35,234 nucleotides of DNA from JALVIU01 sp964462295 (GCA_964462295.1 CAYWXH010000015.1:1-35234), one strand, 5' to 3'. Shown: positions 16,240 through 25,211, counted from the first letter of the stretch. Notes: a model not told the origin generated them from the letters alone. Made by a program: numbers and translations.

Positions 16240-17973
16240 TTGAAAAAAGTTTGGAAGATCTATCCAGAGGATCCCAGGCGGGATCCTCTTTCTAAAAAAT
16301 TAAATATTGATCCTTTAATCGTTCAGATCCTTTTAAATAGGGGAATTGAAGGAGAAGAAGAGATAGAAAGATTTTTAAAAATAGAAAACTTCTCCACAAG
16401 AGACCCTTTTTTGCTTCCAGATATGGAAAAGGGGATAAGGCGGGTTATTAGGGCTATAAAAAATAGAGAAAAGATATTGATATACGGAGACTATGATGTA
16501 GATGGTATTACCTCTGTTTCTATAATGATTTTAGCTTTAAAGAAATTGGGTGCAGTTCTTGCTTATCATATACCCAATAGATTTGATGAAGGATATGGAC
16601 TCAATAAAAGTATTTTAGTCAAAGCTTATAAAAAGGGTGTAAAACTGGTAATCACTGTAGATTGTGGTATAACAAGTATTTCCGAAGTAGAACTTGCAAA
16701 GGAATTAGGAATAGATGTAGTTATTCTAGATCACCATGAACAAGGTGATTCATTACCTGATGCTATATCAGTAATTGATCCTAAACGAGAAGACTCCACC
16801 TATGGTTTTCGGGAACTTGCAGGCGTAGGTGTTGTATATAAATTTATTCAAGCATTGTATAGGTATATAAATAAGGAAGATGAAAATGTAGAACAGTTTT
16901 TGGACCTTGTAGCCTTAGGCACTATAGCAGATATTGTACCTTATGTAGATGAGAATAGATATTTTGTAAAAAAGGGATTGGAAATAATAAATAAACTGGA
17001 GCGCCCAGCTATTCGCGCCCTTATATCTGTTTCCAATCTTTTAGGTGTAAAAATCGATGAGGAAAAGGTCTCTTTTAATATAGCACCCAGGATAAATGCA
17101 GCTGGTCGCATATCTTCTGCCTCTCCTGCGGTAAAAATGTTTTTATTGGATGATTATGCTGAAGTATTGAGATATGCAAGACTTATAAATAACTTTAATT
17201 TTGAAAGAAGAGAGATAGAAAATGCTATTTTTAAAAATGCTTTAACTTTAATAGAAGAAAAATCTTTGGATAAAGAAAGTGTGATAGTTCTTTCAAGTAC
17301 CGGTTGGAGTATTGGTGTTATAGGAATTGTAGCATCTCGTCTTGCTCGTATGTTTCAAAGACCTGTAATACTTTTCTCTGTAAACAATGGAATAGCACAG
17401 GGTTCAGGTAGAAGTGTTCCAGGCATCTCTATATTTGATTTGCTTTTAAATCTTAAAGATATACTGCTTTCATTTGGAGGACATGAACAAGCTGTGGGAT
17501 TAAAGTTAGAGGCTGCTTTACTTTCAGAATTTAAAAAGAGATTAAAAGAGGAATTTTCTCGAATGTACCCTAATAAGAATATAAAGAAGATTCTTAAAAT
17601 AGATGCAAAGATCTCTATAAATGATTTAAACGATGAGTTTATAAAGTCATTAGGACTTCTTTCTCCTTTTGGAATAGGAAATCCTTATCCAGTCTTTTTA
17701 CTTTCTGGTATTTATCTTGACAATTTTAGTTTCTTAAAAAATGGAACTAAAAATTTAAAAGTAGTATTTGAAGTGAACAATAGAGAGTGGAGAGGGATGG
17801 GATATGATTTTGGCCATATGGAGGATAGAATGGTCTCACTTGCGCAGAAAGTAGACCTTGTGTTTGGTATAAAATCTAGTTTTGACCTAAATTCTCCTTT
17901 TATTTTTATAGAAGATTTAAAAGTGAAAGATGAGAATTATACTCTATTTTTTAAAGAAGGAGAGAATAATTAA
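16240..17973 (+). CDS. recJ: Single-stranded-DNA-specific exonuclease RecJ
   Basis: A 577-residue 5'-3' single-strand DNA exonuclease of the DHH family, used in recombination (RecF pathway) and repair. Motif I DYDVDG is at 84-89, the DHH motif is D164-H165-H166 (LDHHEQ), and LVALGTIADIVPY and RINAAGRI follow. The DHHA1 domain carries GGHEQAVGLKLE near residue 413, and a C-terminal OB-like domain completes the core. Length is on the short side but full for many phyla. Start is TTG, immediately after the secF stop, with AGAGGG upstream. The N-terminus KVWKIYPEDP matches other RecJ proteins, so the start is sound. A perfect 10-bp hairpin lies over codons 9-17. Confidence 0.96.
   Translation: MKKVWKIYPEDPRRDPLSKKLNIDPLIVQILLNRGIEGEEEIERFLKIENFSTRDPFLLPDMEKGIRRVIRAIKNREKILIYGDYDVDGITSVSIMILALKKLGAVLAYHIPNRFDEGYGLNKSILVKAYKKGVKLVITVDCGITSISEVELAKELGIDVVILDHHEQGDSLPDAISVIDPKREDSTYGFRELAGVGVVYKFIQALYRYINKEDENVEQFLDLVALGTIADIVPYVDENRYFVKKGLEIINKLERPAIRALISVSNLLGVKIDEEKVSFNIAPRINAAGRISSASPAVKMFLLDDYAEVLRYARLINNFNFERREIENAIFKNALTLIEEKSLDKESVIVLSSTGWSIGVIGIVASRLARMFQRPVILFSVNNGIAQGSGRSVPGISIFDLLLNLKDILLSFGGHEQAVGLKLEAALLSEFKKRLKEEFSRMYPNKNIKKILKIDAKISINDLNDEFIKSLGLLSPFGIGNPYPVFLLSGIYLDNFSFLKNGTKNLKVVFEVNNREWRGMGYDFGHMEDRMVSLAQKVDLVFGIKSSFDLNSPFIFIEDLKVKDENYTLFFKEGENN
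16266..16289 (+). repeat. Perfect 10-bp hairpin in recJ codons 9-17
   Basis: AGAGGATCCC (16266-16275), loop AGGC, then the exact complement GGGATCCTCT (16280-16289), followed by TTTCT. The stem is GC-rich for this genome and uses CGG, an arginine codon rarely seen nearby. It starts 26 bases after the recJ start codon. It could act as a weak intrinsic terminator or attenuator between secDF and recJ, or as a translation brake; this is inference. Confidence 0.65.
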
Positions 17974-17990
17974 TGTAAGGAGGATAAAAA

Positions 17991-18515
17991 ATGAATGTAG
18001 AGGAGCTCAAAAATATAATAAGAAATATACCTGATTTTCCAGTAAAGGGAATACAGTTCAAGGATATAACACCTTTACTTAAAAATCCAGAAGCATTTAG
18101 TTATGTAGCAAAAGAGATAAAAGATCATTTTAAAGAAAAAGAGGTTAAATACATTGCAGGAATTGAGGCAAGGGGTTTTATTTTTGGTAGTGTATTAGCC
18201 TATGAGATGGGTATAGGGTTTATACCTATACGGAAAAAAGGTAAGCTACCCTATAAAACAGTGAGTATAACATATTCTTTGGAATATGGAGAAAGCTCTC
18301 TTGAAGTACATGAAGATGCATTAGATAAAGGAGACAAAGTACTTATAGTGGATGACTTATTGGCAACAGGTGGAACTACCAAGGCTACATATGATTTGCT
18401 TACAAAATTAGGAGCAGATGTAGTTGGTGCTGCATTTATAATAGAGCTTACTGAGCTTAAGGGAAGAGATAAGCTTCCATGTGAAGTTTATTCTATTTTA
18501 CAGTATGATATATAA
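17991..18515 (+). CDS. apt: Adenine phosphoribosyltransferase
   Basis: A 174-residue type I phosphoribosyltransferase that salvages adenine to AMP using PRPP. The PRPP loop VLIVDDLLATGGTT lies at about 117-130. FPVKGIQFKDITPLL at about 16-30 is the Apt signature, and GIEARGFIFG at about 56-65 and IPIRKKGKLP near 76-85 are the adenine- and pyrophosphate-site motifs. An AGGAGG ribosome-binding site precedes the ATG. It lies directly upstream of the RelA/SpoT gene, a recJ-apt-relA-dtd order found in many bacteria. That order makes sense as a nucleotide and stringent-response module. Confidence 0.97.
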   Translation: MNVEELKNIIRNIPDFPVKGIQFKDITPLLKNPEAFSYVAKEIKDHFKEKEVKYIAGIEARGFIFGSVLAYEMGIGFIPIRKKGKLPYKTVSITYSLEYGESSLEVHEDALDKGDKVLIVDDLLATGGTTKATYDLLTKLGADVVGAAFIIELTELKGRDKLPCEVYSILQYDI

Positions 18516-18533
18516 GGATTAGTTGATTATTTA

Positions 18534-20741
18534 ATGGAAACTCAGAATTTACCTGATATAGACGAAATTATAAAACTTATTGAGGACTATACCACAGAGG
18601 AAGAGAAAAAATTAATAAAAAAGGCCTATTTTTTTGCCAGAGAGGCCCATGAGGGACAGGTAAGAAAATCAGGAGAGCCTTATATTATACATCCTTTTGA
18701 GGTAGCGCGTATCCTTGCAGAAACTAAGCTGGATCCAAGTACAATAATAGCAGGTTTTCTTCATGATGTCTTAGAAGATACAGAAGTCTCTCCGGAGGAG
18801 ATAAAAAAAGAGTTTGGACAAGATGTTTTAAATATTGTAGAAGGTGTTACCAAGATTAGTGACCTAAATCAAAAGAAAAAAGAGGATGAAGATGCGGAAA
18901 ATCTTATAAAATTGTTTCTTTCTGCAGTAGAAGGAGATATAAGAACTATATTAGTAAAACTTGCAGATAGATTACACAATATGAGGACCTTAAAGTATCT
19001 TCCTTTAGAGAAAAGAAGAAAGATAGCCCGAGAAACCATAGATATTTTTGCTCCATTGGCTCAGAGATTGGGTATATCTCGTATGGAGAGGGAGTTGGAA
19101 GACCTTTCTTTTAAATATCTTCATCCATACATATACAGAAAAATTTATTTAAAAATACATAATATTATAAAATCTCAAAGTGATCTCTTAGATAGAGTAG
19201 AAAATACCCTAAAAGAAGAGCTACAAAAACAGAATATAAAGGCTGATATCAAAGGAAGGGTAAAAAACATATACAGTATCTATAATAAAATGATTAGAAA
19301 AAATAAAGAGGTATCTGAAATATATGATATAGTAGCGGTGAGAATAATAACTGAAGGAGATAATAAAGAGGACTGTTATAGGGTATTAGGTATTGTACAT
19401 TCTCTTTGGACACCTATTCCTGATAGGTTTAAAGATTATATAGCAAGCCCTAAGCCTAATCTTTATAGATCTCTTCATACTACAGTTGTAGGTCCTTATG
19501 GAAATCCCCTGGAAATTCAGATAAGAACTCAAGGAATGCATGATATAGCAGAATATGGAATTGCAGCTCACTGGCTTTACAAAGAGGGAAAAAGTGTAAA
19601 GAAGATTGGACTAGAAAGGGTTAAACAAATTACCGTGCTTAGAAGAATCTTAGAGCTGCTCCAAGAGAAAAAGAGTCCAAGTGAAGTTCTGTCAGATATA
19701 AAAAAGGATATTTTTGAAGAAGAAATCCATGTATTTACCCCTAAAGGAGATCTTATTTCGCTTCCAAAAGGAGCAACACCTGTAGATTTTGCATATAGGA
19801 TTCATACAGATATTGGACATACTTGTATTGGGGCCAAAGTGAATAGACAGATGGTTCCTTTAAGTTATAAATTGAAAAGTGGAGACATCGTAGAGATTAT
19901 AGTAAACAAAAAGTCTACACCAAGTAAAGATTGGTTAAAATATGTAAGATCTGCTCATGCGCGAAATAAAATAAAGGCATGGTTCAAAAAACAACTAAAA
20001 GATGAGAATGTTAAGGCAGGGAGAGAGATACTGGAAAAAGAAATAAAAAGATATGGTCTTAATCCTAATTCTATCCTTACTGCCACAAACTTAAAAAAGG
20101 CATGTGAAGAGTTTTCTATAAATGATGTTGATACAATTCTTGCCATGGTAAAACAAGGAGAGATCTCTCCCATTTCTCTATTAGAAAAAATTATTCCAAA
20201 AGATGTAGAAGAATTTTGGCAGGGCAAAAAAGAAGGCTTTTTAAAGGATAAAGAATGGGGTAAAATAGTAAAAATAGATGATGGTAGGGCTATTCAAGTA
20301 AAGGGTGCAGATAATCTCCTTATAAAATTTGCACCTTGCAATCCCATTCCTGGTGATCCTATAATTGGATACATAACCCGGGGAAGGGGTATTACTATAC
20401 ATCGTAAAGACTGTCCCAATATTATTAATCTTAAAGAAGAAGAGAAACAAAGATTAATAGAGGTGAAGTGGGCAGATGATTTTATTCATCCTTATCCTGT
20501 TAAGCTTAACATAGAGGCATTTGATAGATGTGGGCTTCTTGAAGATGTTATGGGAGTTTTGTCTGATAAAAGGATAAGTGCCAATTTTGTAAATGTTGTT
20601 ACAGAATCGGGTACTGCTAAAATAGAACTAACTTTTATGATAGAGAATCTAAATAAACTAAAAACCGTTATTGCTGGTATAAAAAAGGTCAAAAGTGTTC
20701 AAAGAGTATATAGGGTTAAAACCGTACATTTAAATACATAG
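18534..20741 (+). CDS. Bifunctional (p)ppGpp synthetase/hydrolase (RelA/SpoT family)
   Basis: A 735-residue long RSH protein. The N-terminal HD hydrolase domain is intact: H53, H77-D78 (FLHDVLEDT) and VKLADRLHNM with D145. The synthetase domain follows (about 225-350). It carries RFKD, the RXKD form typical of bifunctional enzymes rather than the EXDD of RelA-only synthetases, then SPKPNLYRSLHTTV and LEIQIRT. A TGS domain (about 395-455, EIHVFTPKGD) and a C-terminal ACT domain (about 655-730) sense the ribosome and tRNA state. Both catalytic halves look functional, so it probably makes and degrades the alarmone. It sits 18 bases after apt and 15 before dtd. I do not choose between the names rel, relA and spoT. 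Confidence 0.97.
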   Translation: METQNLPDIDEIIKLIEDYTTEEEKKLIKKAYFFAREAHEGQVRKSGEPYIIHPFEVARILAETKLDPSTIIAGFLHDVLEDTEVSPEEIKKEFGQDVLNIVEGVTKISDLNQKKKEDEDAENLIKLFLSAVEGDIRTILVKLADRLHNMRTLKYLPLEKRRKIARETIDIFAPLAQRLGISRMERELEDLSFKYLHPYIYRKIYLKIHNIIKSQSDLLDRVENTLKEELQKQNIKADIKGRVKNIYSIYNKMIRKNKEVSEIYDIVAVRIITEGDNKEDCYRVLGIVHSLWTPIPDRFKDYIASPKPNLYRSLHTTVVGPYGNPLEIQIRTQGMHDIAEYGIAAHWLYKEGKSVKKIGLERVKQITVLRRILELLQEKKSPSEVLSDIKKDIFEEEIHVFTPKGDLISLPKGATPVDFAYRIHTDIGHTCIGAKVNRQMVPLSYKLKSGDIVEIIVNKKSTPSKDWLKYVRSAHARNKIKAWFKKQLKDENVKAGREILEKEIKRYGLNPNSILTATNLKKACEEFSINDVDTILAMVKQGEISPISLLEKIIPKDVEEFWQGKKEGFLKDKEWGKIVKIDDGRAIQVKGADNLLIKFAPCNPIPGDPIIGYITRGRGITIHRKDCPNIINLKEEEKQRLIEVKWADDFIHPYPVKLNIEAFDRCGLLEDVMGVLSDKRISANFVNVVTESGTAKIELTFMIENLNKLKTVIAGIKKVKSVQRVYRVKTVHLNT

Positions 20742-20756
20742 AGAGGAGGAGCATCT

Positions 20757-21206
20757 TTGAGGGCTGTTGTTCAGAGGGTATTAAAATCATCAGTTACTGT
20801 AAATAATAAAATAGTAGGGGAGATAGGTAAGGGACTTTTAGTATTGTTAGGAGTAGGAAAGGGTGATACTAAAAGAGATATTAAATATATAGCTGATAAA
20901 GTAGTAAATTTAAGAATTTTTGAGGATGATAATGGAAAATTTAACCTCTCACTTTTAGATATTGAGGGAGAAATATTGGTAGTTTCTCAATTTACCTTAT
21001 ATGGAGATGCAAGAAAGGGAAGGAGACCGAGTTTTATTGAAGCGGCATTACCATCTAATGCCTTAGAGTTATATGAAAATTTTGTGGAATATATACAAGA
21101 ATATGGTTTAAAGGTAGAAACAGGGGTTTTCCAGGAACATATGATTGTCCATATAGAGAATGATGGACCTGTTACTATACTCTTAGATAGTAAAAAAATA
21201 TTTTAG
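20757..21206 (+). CDS. dtd: D-aminoacyl-tRNA deacylase
   Basis: A 149-residue proofreading enzyme that removes D-amino acids (and glycine mischarged on tRNA-Ala) from tRNA. The start MRAVVQRVLKSSVTVN, the catalytic motif VSQFTLYGDARKGRRPSF near residue 76, and NDGPVTILLDS with the Gly-cisPro pair near 137 are all diagnostic, and the length is exact. The start is TTG, with GAGGAGGAG 8 bases upstream, so this start is secure. It follows the RSH gene directly, as in many genomes. Confidence 0.96.
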   Translation: MRAVVQRVLKSSVTVNNKIVGEIGKGLLVLLGVGKGDTKRDIKYIADKVVNLRIFEDDNGKFNLSLLDIEGEILVVSQFTLYGDARKGRRPSFIEAALPSNALELYENFVEYIQEYGLKVETGVFQEHMIVHIENDGPVTILLDSKKIF

Positions 21207-21214
21207 GAGGCACA

Positions 21215-22474
21215 ATGATGGAGTATGATGTAAAAGATTTAAACCTTCATAAGGCAGGAAAAGACAAGATAGAATGGACAGGCTCAAGGATGCCAGTACT
21301 TAAGGCATTAAGTGAAAAGTTTAAAAAAGAAAAACCTTTTGAAGGCATAACCATTGGGGCCTGTCTTCATGTTACAGCTGAAACTGCCAATCTTGTTAGA
21401 GTTTTAAAAGATGGAGGAGCAGATGTATATCTTACAGCTTCTAATCCACTAAGTACTCAAGATGAAGTAGCAGCATCTCTCGTAAAAGATTATGGCATTT
21501 CTGTGTTTGCAGTAAGAGGTGAAGATAGAGATTTGTATTATAAACATATATATAAAGTTTTAGATAAAAAACCAAATATAACTATAGATGACGGAGCAGA
21601 TCTGGTCTCTACTTTGTTTAGTGAAAGAAAAGATTTAATAGAAAATGTAATAGGGGGGACAGAGGAAACTACTACAGGGGTTATAAGGCTTAAAAGTATG
21701 GAGAAAGATGGAGTCCTTCCCTATCCTGTAATTGCTGTAAATGATGCATATACAAAGCATCTTTTTGATAATAGATATGGAACAGGGCAAAGTACTATAG
21801 ATGGTATACTTAGGGCAACGAATATGCTTATTGCAGGAAAAACCTTTGTGGTTTCTGGATATGGATGGTGCGGTAAAGGTGTTGCATTGCGGGCAAAGGG
21901 TATGGGTGCAAGTGTAGTAGTAACAGAAGTTGATCCTATTAGGGCTCTTGAGGCTTTTATGGATGGTTTTAGGGTGATGCCTATAAGGGAAGCAGCTAAA
22001 ATTGGAGATATCTTTGTAACAGTAACAGGAGATAAAAATGTTATAGACAAGGAAGAGTTTGAGCTTATGAAGGAAGGTGCCATTATGGGAAATGCAGGAC
22101 ATTTTGATGTAGAAATAAACAAAAAGTACCTTGAAGAGGTAGCTATTTCTAAAAGAAGAGTAAGACATGAGCTTGATGAATACACATTACCATCAGGAAA
22201 AAAATTGTATCTTATTGGTGAAGGAAGACTATTGAATCTTGCTTCTGCAGAGGGACATCCTGGAGAAGTTATGGATATGAGTTTTGCCAATCAGGCATTG
22301 GCATGTGAATATCTAATTAAAAATAAGGGTAAATTGGAGAAAAAGGTTTACAGGGTCCCTGAAGAAATAGATAGGAATGTTGCCTATATAAAACTTAAAG
22401 GAATGGGTGTAGAGATTGATACACTTACTCCAGAACAAGAAAAATATATAAACTCCTGGAATGAAGGTACTTAA
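21215..22474 (+). CDS. ahcY: Adenosylhomocysteinase (S-adenosylhomocysteine hydrolase)
   Basis: A 419-residue NAD-dependent enzyme that splits S-adenosylhomocysteine into homocysteine and adenosine, clearing the inhibitor left by methyl-transfer reactions. Visible motifs are LTASNPLSTQDEVAA, DDGADLVSTL, EETTTGVIRLKSM and NDAYTKHLFDNRYGTGQS, which form the substrate site. The NAD-binding Rossmann loop GYGWCGKGVALRAKGMGA is in the middle. The C-terminal NAD-contact residues seen in eukaryotic enzymes are not obvious; the length matches the shorter archaeal/thermophile type. AGGAGG precedes tandem ATGs at 21215 and 21218. The 3' end overlaps comF by 14 bases. An apt gene upstream could recycle adenine only if adenosine is first cleaved. 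Confidence 0.97.
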   Translation: MMEYDVKDLNLHKAGKDKIEWTGSRMPVLKALSEKFKKEKPFEGITIGACLHVTAETANLVRVLKDGGADVYLTASNPLSTQDEVAASLVKDYGISVFAVRGEDRDLYYKHIYKVLDKKPNITIDDGADLVSTLFSERKDLIENVIGGTEETTTGVIRLKSMEKDGVLPYPVIAVNDAYTKHLFDNRYGTGQSTIDGILRATNMLIAGKTFVVSGYGWCGKGVALRAKGMGASVVVTEVDPIRALEAFMDGFRVMPIREAAKIGDIFVTVTGDKNVIDKEEFELMKEGAIMGNAGHFDVEINKKYLEEVAISKRRVRHELDEYTLPSGKKLYLIGEGRLLNLASAEGHPGEVMDMSFANQALACEYLIKNKGKLEKKVYRVPEEIDRNVAYIKLKGMGVEIDTLTPEQEKYINSWNEGT

Positions 22475-23183
22475 TATAGTTGATGATCTTTTATCTATAT
22501 TGTATCCTTCCTTTTGTATAAATTGTGGAGAAAAAACAGAAAATCCCTATCCTTTATGTAATAAATGTGGAGAAGAAATAGAGGAGATCCGTTATCCTTA
22601 TTGCAAAATTTGTGGAAGACCTCTTACTGGTTCTGGTAACAATATATGTGGGGGATGTATTAAGGATCCCCCACCTTTTAAAATGGCACGATCTGGATAT
22701 GTTTATACAGGAATTATAAAAGAAGTAATTCATATGTGGAAATATTCTCAAAAGAGAGGCTTTTCAAAATTTCTTAATTCATTAGCCATAAAGGCAATAT
22801 TAAAAAGTGATATCCCTATAAATCTATTAGATGGGGTAACATATATTCCATTAACAGGAACTTCATTAAGAAAGAGAGGGTTTAATCAAACTGAAGATTT
22901 GGCAAGAAACATTTCTCATAAATTTAAAATATCTTTATATAGGGGATTAAAAAAGAAAAAAGAAACAAGAGAACAAGTATTTTTATCTGAAAAAGAGCGA
23001 TTGAAAAATATTAAAGATGCTTTTTATATTTCTTCAGATATTCCGGATTCTGTAAATAATCTTCTTATAATAGATGATGTATATACTACAGGGGCTACGG
23101 TAAAAGAGGCAACAAAGACTTTATTGGCAAATAAAAAAGGGCTTAATGTATATGTCTTTACCCTTACAAGAGGTGTGCAATGA
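22461..23183 (+). CDS. comF: ComF family protein (double zinc ribbon plus phosphoribosyltransferase)
   Basis: A 240-residue ComF-like protein. The N-terminus has four CxxC pairs, C19/C22, C33/C36, C48/C51 and C63/C66, forming two zinc ribbons, followed by KDPPPF typical of the family. The phosphoribosyltransferase-fold domain has IPLTGTSLRKRGFNQTEDLA at about 131-150 and the PRPP-type loop LLIIDDVYTTGATVKEA at about 193-209. ComF is a cytoplasmic accessory protein needed for DNA uptake during natural transformation, linked to ssDNA handling with PriA and DprA. It overlaps ahcY by 14 bases and plsC by 4. No other competence gene is in the window. A 9-bp perfect hairpin (22648-22674) spans codons 63-72. 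Confidence 0.93.
   Translation: MKVLNIVDDLLSILYPSFCINCGEKTENPYPLCNKCGEEIEEIRYPYCKICGRPLTGSGNNICGGCIKDPPPFKMARSGYVYTGIIKEVIHMWKYSQKRGFSKFLNSLAIKAILKSDIPINLLDGVTYIPLTGTSLRKRGFNQTEDLARNISHKFKISLYRGLKKKKETREQVFLSEKERLKNIKDAFYISSDIPDSVNNLLIIDDVYTTGATVKEATKTLLANKKGLNVYVFTLTRGVQ
22648..22674 (+). repeat. Perfect 9-bp GC-rich hairpin inside comF
   Basis: GTGGGGGAT (22648-22656) and ATCCCCCAC (22666-22674) pair perfectly across a 9-base loop and are followed by CTTTTA, so the shape resembles a weak intrinsic terminator inside the gene. The arms encode conserved residues (CGGC and DPPP), so coding constraint alone may explain it. Confidence 0.45.
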
Positions 23184-23791
23184 TCTATAATATCCTAAAA
23201 ATTTTAGCCACGCTTATCTTTAAGATTTTCTTTGGCCTTAAAATAGAAGGTAAGGAGAATATACCGGAGAGGCCACCGTATCTTGTAGCTTCTAATCATG
23301 TGAGTTATCTTGATCCTATAGTAATTGGATGTGCTTTCCCTCATAAAGTAAGGTTTATGGCCAAAAAAGAGTTATTTGAGAATAAATTTCTTCTTTGGCT
23401 TCTTAACCAGTTAGGAGTTTTTCCTGTCGATAGGGATGCCCTTGATATATCATCTGTAAAAAAATCTATTCAGATATTAAAAGATGGAGGGGTACTTGGT
23501 ATATTCCCTGAAGGAACAAGAAGTAAAGATGGCAAATTTAAAGGGGCAAATAAAGGGGTAATTGGTATTGCTGCAAAGGGTGGGGTGCCTATAGTTCCTG
23601 TTGCCTTAAGGGGTACATATGAGGCATGGCCAGCAGGGAGAAAAGTTTTAAAACTCCATAAAATCATAGTAAAAATAGGAAAACCTATTAATTTATTTGA
23701 AATTTCCAATGAAAATGGTAAAATAGATTATGTAAAGGGTGCAGAGATCTTGACTCTTAAAATTAAGGAGCTTTTAGAAGATGAAAAATAG
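23180..23791 (+). CDS. plsC: 1-acyl-sn-glycerol-3-phosphate acyltransferase (PlsC family)
   Basis: A 203-residue membrane-bound acyltransferase that adds the second fatty acid in phosphatidic-acid synthesis. A hydrophobic N-terminal segment (about 1-20) anchors it. Block I is NHVSYLD, with the H40-x4-D45 catalytic pair. Block III FPEGTRS at 109-115 binds glycerol phosphate, and block IV is VPIVPVALRGT. The ATG overlaps the comF stop, and the 3' end overlaps the next gene by 11 bases. The family is sure; the exact acceptor could differ, as related enzymes acylate other lipids. Confidence 0.93.
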   Translation: MIYNILKILATLIFKIFFGLKIEGKENIPERPPYLVASNHVSYLDPIVIGCAFPHKVRFMAKKELFENKFLLWLLNQLGVFPVDRDALDISSVKKSIQILKDGGVLGIFPEGTRSKDGKFKGANKGVIGIAAKGGVPIVPVALRGTYEAWPAGRKVLKLHKIIVKIGKPINLFEISNENGKIDYVKGAEILTLKIKELLEDEK

Positions 23792-25193
23792 AAGATGTTG
23801 TACTATTTTTTTGTCTTTTGTAATAGTCTTGATTTTTTTATGGCAAGGGTCTATGGTTTGGGCAAAACCTGTAGCAGAGGTGGAATTTACAATAGGAGCT
23901 GGGAGCTCTCCTTCTATCCATATGGGTTACCCAGTGGGTATAGCCACAGATGGTATATACATATATGTTACTGACTGGGAATTAAATAAAATTTTTGTAT
24001 TTTCTAAACAGGGAAAATTAATAAAAACCTTTCCTCCTCCATCTTCAGGATATACCATATCTAAGCCTGTAGGAATTGCCATATCTAAGAGTAAAGATTT
24101 ATTTGTAGTATCACAGGGAAAAAATAAGATACTTGTAATATCGCGTAATGGAAAAATTAAAAAAGGTTTTGCAAAAGGCCCAGGAAAAGGAGAAGGAGAA
24201 CTTAATGGTCCAAGGGGGATAGCCCTTGACAAAGAAGGTAATGTTTATGTAGTTGATACTAATAACAGTAGAATTGTAAAGTTTGATTCAAATGGAAAGT
24301 ATCTATTTAGCTTTGGTAGAGAGGGTGGAGCAAAAGGTGAATTTTATCGGCCCAGAGGAATAGGGATAGATACTAGAAACCTTTTATATGTTGCAGATAC
24401 ATTTCATAGTAAAGTTCAGGTCTTTACCCTTGACGGGGTATATAAAGGTGAGTTTGGGCGACCTGGTAAAGGAAGAGGAGAGTTTGCAAGGACAAGATAT
24501 ATTTCCTTTGACAAGAGGAATAATATATATGTTACTGATTATAATAATGGTAGGGTACAGGTTTTTTCAAAGGAAGGAAAATATCTTTACACAATAGGAG
24601 AGGGATTGCTTTCTTATCCTGAAGGTGTTTTAGTGGATGGAAATTCTTTATGGGTATGTGATGCGGGAAATTCAAGAGTGGTAAAATTTAAGCTTAATTT
24701 CATATCCTCTATAAAGGCGAAAGCTATCTCTAAATTTAAAACTGGAAAATGGGGTGATGCTCTAAAATTGTTTAAAGAGGCCCTTCAGGAAAATCCTGAA
24801 GATCTAGAGATCCATAGATATCTTGCACTTACCTATGCTAAACTTGATAGATGGAGAGAGGCAGTGGATGAATATGAATATCTATTTTCTCATGGGGTAA
24901 AAGACATAAAAGATGACTTTGCTATGAGTTTGTATAGTTTAGCAATTTCTTACTATAAAGAAAAAAAATATAGAAAATCTCTGTCTGTATTGGATAGGCT
25001 TATCTCTATATCGCCTGGAAATAAAGAGATTAAAAAGTTTTATAAAAATGTAAGGTTTAAAAGTATGATAGAACTTTTCTTTTCTTCTGTAATTTATTAT
25101 ATAATTGGTATTGGTTTATTAGTCCTTCTTTTTATCTTTTTATGGGGAAGAAGAAAAAAAGGGCGCACAAAAAGGTTGTATGGAAGAAGATAA
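23781..25193 (+). CDS. Membrane-anchored NHL-repeat beta-propeller with TPR domain
   Basis: A 470-residue protein. Residues 1-28 are a signal peptide or anchor (basic start, hydrophobic run, VWAKP). From about 35 to 310 there are six NHL-type repeats with the pattern P-x-GIA...D...NVYVVDTNNSRIVKF, each ending in a hydrophobic V-x-V-F/F-K-F strand, enough for one six-bladed propeller. Residues 315-420 contain TPR-like helices (FKEALQENPEDLEIHRYLAL). A transmembrane helix follows at about 430-456, and the last 14 residues are strongly basic (RRKKGRTKR), hence cytoplasmic. So propeller and TPR face outward on a C-terminal anchor. Function unknown; a scaffold or binding role is likely. It overlaps plsC by 11 bases. 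Confidence 0.85.
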   Translation: MKNRRCCTIFLSFVIVLIFLWQGSMVWAKPVAEVEFTIGAGSSPSIHMGYPVGIATDGIYIYVTDWELNKIFVFSKQGKLIKTFPPPSSGYTISKPVGIAISKSKDLFVVSQGKNKILVISRNGKIKKGFAKGPGKGEGELNGPRGIALDKEGNVYVVDTNNSRIVKFDSNGKYLFSFGREGGAKGEFYRPRGIGIDTRNLLYVADTFHSKVQVFTLDGVYKGEFGRPGKGRGEFARTRYISFDKRNNIYVTDYNNGRVQVFSKEGKYLYTIGEGLLSYPEGVLVDGNSLWVCDAGNSRVVKFKLNFISSIKAKAISKFKTGKWGDALKLFKEALQENPEDLEIHRYLALTYAKLDRWREAVDEYEYLFSHGVKDIKDDFAMSLYSLAISYYKEKKYRKSLSVLDRLISISPGNKEIKKFYKNVRFKSMIELFFSSVIYYIIGIGLLVLLFIFLWGRRKKGRTKRLYGRR

Positions 25194-25211
25194 CTATTTG
25201 GGGGTGAAAGT

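Noticed and set aside
21635..22290. Two long minus-strand open frames (177 and 189 codons) opposite ahcY
   Set aside because: They lie entirely within the conserved adenosylhomocysteinase gene and show no recognisable domain or start signal.
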